A DNA stretch of 21,490 nucleotides from positions 1-21,490 of the forward strand of contig JBBINX010000034.1 of the NCBI GenBank assembly GCA_037443685.1, in the 5' to 3' direction. The DNA comes from JAHJRJ01 sp037443685. Its GTDB lineage: Bacteria; Bacteroidota; Ignavibacteria; UBA10030; BY39. Below, one piece after another: positions 16,370 to 21,490 of this stretch (within the stretch, counting starts at the first letter, position 1; each line of letters begins with the position of its first letter). A model generated the notes under the pieces. The model saw only the letters and a program-made list of their open reading frames with translations. It ran no database searches and had not been told where the DNA came from. Position numbers and translations under genes: made by a program.

Positions 16370-19300
16370 ATGCGAAAATTATTTTCGATATGGCTTTTGA
16401 TAGCCGGTATTACTATTTATTTCAAATTTTCTGTCCTTGCACAACCGTACAAACAGTTGGAGGGAGTTAATCTACAAAAATCGCAAGGGATACAAGTAAT
16501 CGATAGGAAATTGTTAGATGTGAACAATATCTCATCATATTTTAGTAATGATGGGGAATTTTATACTGACCCAGCTGCTTATGGACCTGGATTTGAATGG
16601 CCCAAGGGGAGTGGAATTCATGCTATATTTTCTTCTGCTTTATGGATTGGTGCCAAAGTTTTTGAACCGGGTGTTTCTGAAAGTATAAGAGTAGCAACCG
16701 GAGGACATTTTAGAAGTGAATATAGACCGGGTAGGGTTGATTCAAAAACAGGTTTACCCGAAGATTGGCAGCAACCACATCTCAAAATATACAAAGTGCA
16801 ACCTCACATTGATAATCCTCATCTCAATACCGATTTGTTAAACTGGCCTATTGACTACGGCGCCCCTTGGATAGATTTAGACGGCGACGGGAAATGGGAC
16901 CCATACCAAGACAAACCGGGAATAAAAATGCCAGATGGTTACACAATTCCCGATATGATCTTGTTTTATGTTTATAACGATGCCGATCCTTCAGCACATA
17001 CCTCGATATGGGGAAGTACGAAACCTTTAGGTGCTGAAGTACGAAAAACTGCATGGGCATATACCTCTTTACCCGATGTTCAGTTTTTAAGATTCCAAAT
17101 TTACAACAAAAGTAAATATGCTTGGCAAGACGCTTACATTACCCTCTGGTCAGATCCCGATATAGGGAATTATACAGATGATTATGTGGGTTGCGATATG
17201 CGGTTAGACACAAGAGGTAAAAGTCATCAATTAGGTTTTTGTTATAACGGTCTGGAAAATGACGGTTTGTCAGGATATGGAATGAAACCTCCGGCAGTTG
17301 GTTTTAAACTTTTACAGGGACCTATTTTAGCGGGTGGTCAAGAAGATCAGGCAATTAGTTTTGGAAGAGTTCTTAATAATTTTAAGAATTTACAAGTTTC
17401 GGGATTTTATTCAGTTTGTAATCCGAGCACTCCAAATTGCCCTTCTTTTTGGTTTGATATTTTTAAAACTTATTGTGCAATGAGCGGTAAAGACATGAAT
17501 TGTAAACCAATTTACAATCCTATCGATAACGTAGAAACGACTTATATGTTCGATGGAGATCCTGTAACTGTATCGGGTTGGTTAAATCAGCACTCGTGGG
17601 GTCCATCCGATAGCAGAATGTTTATAAATTGCGGACCTTTTGAATTAGCTCCTAATGATTCTCAAGATGTAATTTATGCCGCACTAATAGCCCAGGGTTC
17701 AGATCGTTTAAACTCAATAACTAAATTACGTGAACTTTCGACTAATATCCGTTACGCTTACGATAAAAGTTTTCAAAATATACCGATTGTAAAATGGGAC
17801 TCAAAATATCTTTCGAGCGATTCAACTGCCATTTCTGTAAAAGTTAAATCACAAAATGCAATGAATGTAAAGGCTATATTAGCCCGCGATAATGATGGTT
17901 TGCAAAAAATATTTCGGCTATACGACGATGGACTACATAACGACGATGCCGCTAACGATGGCGTGTTTGGTAACAATATCACTATTTATCAATCTAAAAT
18001 TCCCGGCAGATTATCTCTTGAAGTTGAGCAGACAAGCGGCGAAAAAATAGTATGGCAGAATGTAGCAACGCATGTTACAAGTGCCGGTCCAATGCAAATA
18101 GTCGATTTCAAAATTATTTCAGATAATCTGAATGCAGATAGTAAGGCAAATCCTGGAGAAAATATCAGGTGTGTATTCGGAATAAAAAATTTATCGCGGG
18201 ATACACTTGAAAATTTTGCCATCGGGTACTTTCCAATTACAAATAACATACAATATTACCAAGAAAAGCTTCCCATAATTCTCAACGCTAACCTCATTCA
18301 AAATAGTGGTGTGTTTTTGGATGTTAAACAATTTATATCTTTCAATATTTCGAATAATGCACAAGCCGATGGTACAGCAAAGATAGTGTTCCGAATTGTA
18401 GATAAATATTTAAACGTTTGGAACGATACTGTCGAAATTAAAATTTATAAACCGCACTTTCCGCCGCAAGAAATATTCTCATCTCAACAAACCGGAGAAG
18501 CCGAAGGGGCATTCGGTCTGCGAATCATAAATCCTGAATTGCTAAAAAACAATAATTATCAAATTAGTATTGAAGAAATTGAAACTTTAAAAGTTTTTAA
18601 TTTAATAAATACAACTAATAACGAAATTCTTTTAAGTAAACACCAATTACCTGACGAATTAGGGCACAATATACCCGTTACAGATGGTTTTAAATTAACC
18701 AAAGGGACAACAACAACGAATAAAGGACTTAAAAATTGGGTTTATACTCCTACTTCTAACAAATGGTTTACAGGAGTAAGGGGCAGATATATGGATTTAA
18801 ATATTGACCGTAATGGATTTATTACCTATCCTAGAATCGGAAGATATACTAGCATCCGAAGCGGTTTAAGTATTGATAGTTTGAGATATGTAGAAATTCA
18901 TTTCGATAAAAATATTACACAAAAAGCTTATAGATATATAGTTGGATTTGCAATAAGACCTCCACAGCGTGTAATCCATGGAGAGTTTAGACCATATATA
19001 GTAGATACAGCCGGTTATGGTTATTTGTACCAAGATTTTGAAAAATACAGAATGGGTAAAATTGATAGCGGATATGTTGTACCTTTCACTGTTTGGGAAG
19101 TCAACTCAAAAGGAGATAAGTTAAGACAATTGGATGTCGGTATTGTTGAGAGAAACGATACACTTTATAGATGGATAAAAATATCACCGACTGATTCAGT
19201 AAAAAAATACGTATACCGAGGTAATATTGACGGTAGATGGAATCCATCCCCTCATGTGAAAATCGGTAATATTTATTATCTACATGGGGATGGCGACGAA

Positions 19301-19825
19301 GTAATTCTAATTTATTCTTCTAAATATAGCGACACCACCAAGCCGCAGTATAGCTACCGACGAACCGATATGACAACAAAGTTTCCGCAACTACCATTAA
19401 TGTATTTGGTAGCTATGCGACGAACGACATTAGAAAATGATTTTAAAGATGGCGATATTTTAAGAATTAATCCCTACTATCCATTACGTGCCGGTGATGT
19501 GTATTCATTCAACCCTGTTTCGTTAAAGGAAGTTGTCGTGCCATCTACTTATCGGCTTTCACAAAATTATCCCAACCCGTTCAACGCAGGGACGGTAATA
19601 GAATACGGTTTACCGATTGCCGGTAAAATCACTCTCGAAGTTTTCAACATTCTCGGTCAAAAAATTGCAGTACTGATTGATGCGGAAGAGAAGGACGAAG
19701 GAAATTACTCGGTCAAATGGGATGGCAGATCAACAAACGGGACATTTGTTTCGACAGGTGTTTATTTTTATCGTTTATATGCCGGCAATTTTGTGTCCAC
19801 AAATAAGATGCTGTTAATAAGATAA
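16370..19825 (+). CDS. Large T9SS-secreted surface protein
   Basis: The 1151-residue protein has a signal peptide (Arg2-Lys3, hydrophobic core, likely cleavage at VLA-Q25) and a T9SS type A sorting domain from about residue 1058: LSQNYPNPFN, YGLPIAGKITLEVFNILGQ, then STGVYFYRLYAG and KMLLIR. In between, an N-terminal region contains an EF-hand/dockerin-like loop DLDGDGKWD (Asp169, 171, 173, 177) and a four-Cys cluster (Cys350, 357, 369, 378). A choice-of-anchor-X-like segment follows at about 477-573 (LYDDGLHNDDAANDGVFGN), then a CARDB/NEW3-like beta domain at about 575-690. The rest is unassigned beta-rich sequence with many Tyr/Arg. Proteins of this layout are frequent in Ignavibacteria-like genomes as surface or released cargo, with no known enzyme activity. 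No catalytic motif was recognised. The next secreted gene starts 14 bases downstream. Confidence 0.85.
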   Translation: MRKLFSIWLLIAGITIYFKFSVLAQPYKQLEGVNLQKSQGIQVIDRKLLDVNNISSYFSNDGEFYTDPAAYGPGFEWPKGSGIHAIFSSALWIGAKVFEPGVSESIRVATGGHFRSEYRPGRVDSKTGLPEDWQQPHLKIYKVQPHIDNPHLNTDLLNWPIDYGAPWIDLDGDGKWDPYQDKPGIKMPDGYTIPDMILFYVYNDADPSAHTSIWGSTKPLGAEVRKTAWAYTSLPDVQFLRFQIYNKSKYAWQDAYITLWSDPDIGNYTDDYVGCDMRLDTRGKSHQLGFCYNGLENDGLSGYGMKPPAVGFKLLQGPILAGGQEDQAISFGRVLNNFKNLQVSGFYSVCNPSTPNCPSFWFDIFKTYCAMSGKDMNCKPIYNPIDNVETTYMFDGDPVTVSGWLNQHSWGPSDSRMFINCGPFELAPNDSQDVIYAALIAQGSDRLNSITKLRELSTNIRYAYDKSFQNIPIVKWDSKYLSSDSTAISVKVKSQNAMNVKAILARDNDGLQKIFRLYDDGLHNDDAANDGVFGNNITIYQSKIPGRLSLEVEQTSGEKIVWQNVATHVTSAGPMQIVDFKIISDNLNADSKANPGENIRCVFGIKNLSRDTLENFAIGYFPITNNIQYYQEKLPIILNANLIQNSGVFLDVKQFISFNISNNAQADGTAKIVFRIVDKYLNVWNDTVEIKIYKPHFPPQEIFSSQQTGEAEGAFGLRIINPELLKNNNYQISIEEIETLKVFNLINTTNNEILLSKHQLPDELGHNIPVTDGFKLTKGTTTTNKGLKNWVYTPTSNKWFTGVRGRYMDLNIDRNGFITYPRIGRYTSIRSGLSIDSLRYVEIHFDKNITQKAYRYIVGFAIRPPQRVIHGEFRPYIVDTAGYGYLYQDFEKYRMGKIDSGYVVPFTVWEVNSKGDKLRQLDVGIVERNDTLYRWIKISPTDSVKKYVYRGNIDGRWNPSPHVKIGNIYYLHGDGDEVILIYSSKYSDTTKPQYSYRRTDMTTKFPQLPLMYLVAMRRTTLENDFKDGDILRINPYYPLRAGDVYSFNPVSLKEVVVPSTYRLSQNYPNPFNAGTVIEYGLPIAGKITLEVFNILGQKIAVLIDAEEKDEGNYSVKWDGRSTNGTFVSTGVYFYRLYAGNFVSTNKMLLIR

Positions 19826-19827
19826 AT

Positions 19828-19833
19828 AGGAGG
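19828..19833 (+). promoter_or_regulatory. Ribosome binding site AGGAGG of the frameshifted secreted gene
   Basis: AGGAGG lies 6 bases before the ATG at 19840 and directly after the previous stop codon (TAA 19823-19825). It shows that 19840 is a genuine start and that this gene is probably cotranscribed with the one before it. Confidence 0.8.
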
Positions 19834-19839
19834 CGTAAA

Positions 19840-20142
19840 ATGTTTAAACATAAAAATTTCGTAATAATAATTCTATCACTCTTTTTCATATTATCAAGTG
19901 TATCATTTTCTGGTATTAAAGTAATTGTTAAACCTGGTTGGAATTTAATTTCAATCCCTTATGATTCATCCTATAAGGTATCAGAGACTTTTCCTTCAGC
20001 AATTTCGAAAGCATATTACTATGAAAGTAAATATTTGGTCTCTGATACTCTAAAAGGTGGATTGGGGTATTGGTTAAAATTTCCGGTATATGATACAATA
20101 TCAATGACGGAAGTGGGAAGATTTATGATACAATTAAGATAA
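19840..20142 (+). pseudogene. 5' part of a secreted protein gene, cut short by a frame disruption
   Basis: As read, the frame gives 100 residues. It has a signal peptide (MFKHKNFVIIILSLFFILS..., cleavage near SFSG) and one GWN module: KPGWNLISIPYD ... GGLGYWLKFPVYDT. It then runs out of sense in the last residues, MIQLR, and stops at TAA 20140-20142. From 20124 the frame one base back (TAT GAT ACA ATT) continues with no stop to the window end and contains a second copy of the same module. The two halves are therefore one gene: restoring one T in the TTT at 20122-20124 would join them into GRF-YDTIKINEGWNMIG. A sequencing or assembly error, or a real one-base deletion, are both possible. A natural programmed slip is unlikely, because the bases before the shift do not form an X XXY YYZ site. 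Confidence 0.75.
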
Positions 20143-21490
20143 ATGAAGGGTGGAATATGATTGGTTCTGTACATAAAATAATTCCCAAACATTTTATCTC
20201 AACGCAACCCGAAGAAATTATTTTATCGCCTTATTATAGATATAACCCATCTGTAGGTTATGAAATTACCGATACCATTAAACCCGGAGAAGGTTATTGG
20301 GTTAAATGCAGTTCGCCGGGAACAGTAATTTTTCCTTTTCGTCCGAATTTAATTTCGCCGGAAAACAATGCTGCTAATACACCACAAGCAATTATCTTTA
20401 CTTGGCAAAGTTTGATATGTGCTATTTCTTATCATATACAGGTTGCAACAGATTCGTTGTTTAACAATATAATCCTTGAGGATTCAACATTATCAGTTAC
20501 TTCTAAAGATTTATGTAATCTTGGATATGCCAATAGTTATTACTGGCGAGTAAGAGGGTACTGCGACAATGCTTGGAGCAGATGGTCAGTAGTATGGAAA
20601 TTTCAAACATTGCAACAACCCGACCCAATATCGGATGAATATGCACTTTTTACTTTGAACAATGAATTTGGGTTACGATTATTAGACCCGAACAGATTAG
20701 TACTACTCGATAGTTTGTCTGGATATTTCCCTTCTTCCACTTTAGAATTTTCGAGTGGAGATTCTATATGGTATATGATTTCTCGCACGGTTGAGGAAGA
20801 AATTGATAGTTTGATTGCTGTCGATTCGGTAACTAAAGAAGTACTCCTTCGAAGAGAGAGCTATCCTACCCGATGGGTAATGGATAAGGATAAAAGATAT
20901 TTGATAAATCAATTCTATGATACTTTGACTTTTATCGATAGATTGACATTCCAGTTAGTGAAGAAGGAAAATATATCAATGGGTGGATCCATTCCTTCCC
21001 CCATTAGATCTGAATTATATTGTTTTAATGCTAATCGTGGGATTACTGTTTATGATATCGATTCGTTTAAGGTTGATAGGCATATTCCGATAAACGACAA
21101 TTCAATTGTGGCATGGCATCCAAGAGATTTGAATATCTCTCATGATGGAAGATATTTATATTTAACAGTTTCAACAAATTATAGTTTACGTTATCAAGGG
21201 ACTTTTTATGTAATTGATCTTTTAAAAGATTCAGTAATTTCAAAAAACCCCTGTGGGCGATTAGCAAGAATTAGTGTTAGTCCTGATGGCAATTTTGTAT
21301 ATCTCAGCGATCCATTGCCAATATCTGGTGATTACATACCAATTGGTGAGGTTCTAAGATATAATGTTAACACTTGTGGAATGGAGATATATCTGAAATT
21401 GAATTATTTCCCAGGAATTACCATACCGGGGAATCAGGGAACTAGACGAGTAATTGTATCGCCAGATAGTAGATCTATTTTTGTACTTTT
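20124..21490 (+). CDS. 3' part of the same secreted gene: GWN module, FN3-like domain, beta-propeller (runs off window)
   Basis: This frame is open from the disruption at 20124 to the right edge (more than 450 codons, no stop) but has no signal peptide of its own. Its first ATG (20157) lies within the GWN motif and has only a weak GAAGGG/GGTGG upstream. In order it holds a second GWN module (INEGWNMIGSV ... KPGEGYWVKCSSPGTVIF) and a fibronectin III-like domain beginning SPENNAANTPQAIIFTW with the YYWRVRGY strand and ending KFQTLQQP. A long region of propeller-like strands follows, with SHDGRYLYLTVST and SVSPDGNFVYLSDP, typical of YVTN/WD40-like blades. The product would be extracellular or on the surface, continuing the theme of the preceding T9SS cargo gene. 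A T9SS tail, if any, is beyond the window. Without repair of the frame it would probably not be exported. Confidence 0.8.

Noticed and set aside
20115..20128. Programmed -1 ribosomal frameshift at GGAAGATTTATG
   Set aside because: The zero-frame codons AGA TTT do not form an X XXY YYZ slippery site and no strong downstream hairpin is evident. A base deletion or sequence error is simpler.
1..21490. Defence, CRISPR, prophage or mobile-element system
   Set aside because: No direct-repeat array, transposase, integrase, nuclease or toxin-antitoxin motif was seen; the genes are signalling, envelope, secretion and cytochrome maturation.

Overview
The window is about 21.5 kb of AT-rich bacterial DNA with every supported gene on the + strand. 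Three things point to the Bacteroidota/Chlorobiota/Ignavibacteriota (FCB) lineage, most likely an Ignavibacteria- or Kryptonia-like organism. Two secreted proteins carry the type IX secretion (T9SS) C-terminal sorting domain (NYPNPF-type and VYPNPY-type motifs). There is a very large soluble PAS/GAF histidine kinase. There is also a compact cytochrome c maturation (ccm) cluster with a CxxxY-type CcmE. This placement is inferred from protein style, not from a marker gene.

Layout. 1-116: tail of an unidentified gene, then a hairpin terminator. 248-1097: a free-standing transcription unit with a sigma70-like promoter, an outer-membrane beta-barrel protein and its own terminator. 1134-7788: a signalling pair, a 1986-residue cytosolic kinase (degenerate KaiC-like N-terminus, 7 PAS, 4 GAF, HisKA, HATPase) and a response regulator whose C-terminal half looks like a dimerisation/phosphotransfer helix pair without its histidine. 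7835-16271: ten genes in a row with tiny gaps or start/stop overlaps. They are an unknown exported anchored protein, BamD-like lipoprotein, hotdog acyl-CoA thioesterase, FG-GAP repeat protein, T9SS-sorted metalloprotease, then ccmA, ccmB, ccmC, ccmD and ccmE. ccmD is only 49 codons.

16370-21490: two large secreted-protein genes, each with a strong AGGAGG ribosome binding site. The first encodes a 1151-residue T9SS cargo protein. The second (signal peptide, duplicated GWN...GYW modules, a fibronectin III-like domain and the start of a beta-propeller) is interrupted by a -1 frame disruption near 20124 and runs off the window end.

How the parts relate: the long 7835-16271 cluster joins envelope biogenesis (BamD), secretion cargo and periplasmic haem delivery (CcmABCDE). 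ccmF and the thioredoxin-like ccm genes are not in the window, and no CxxCH cytochrome was seen. I found no tRNA, rRNA, CRISPR array, insertion sequence, phage or defence system. The points most worth a second look are the frameshifted secreted gene, the degenerate domains at the N-terminus of the kinase and the C-terminus of its regulator, the CxxxY CcmE, the non-canonical Q- and H-loops of CcmA, and the coupling of a secreted protease gene to the ccm genes. No intergenic gap exceeds 300 bases; the longest (117-336) holds a terminator and a promoter.
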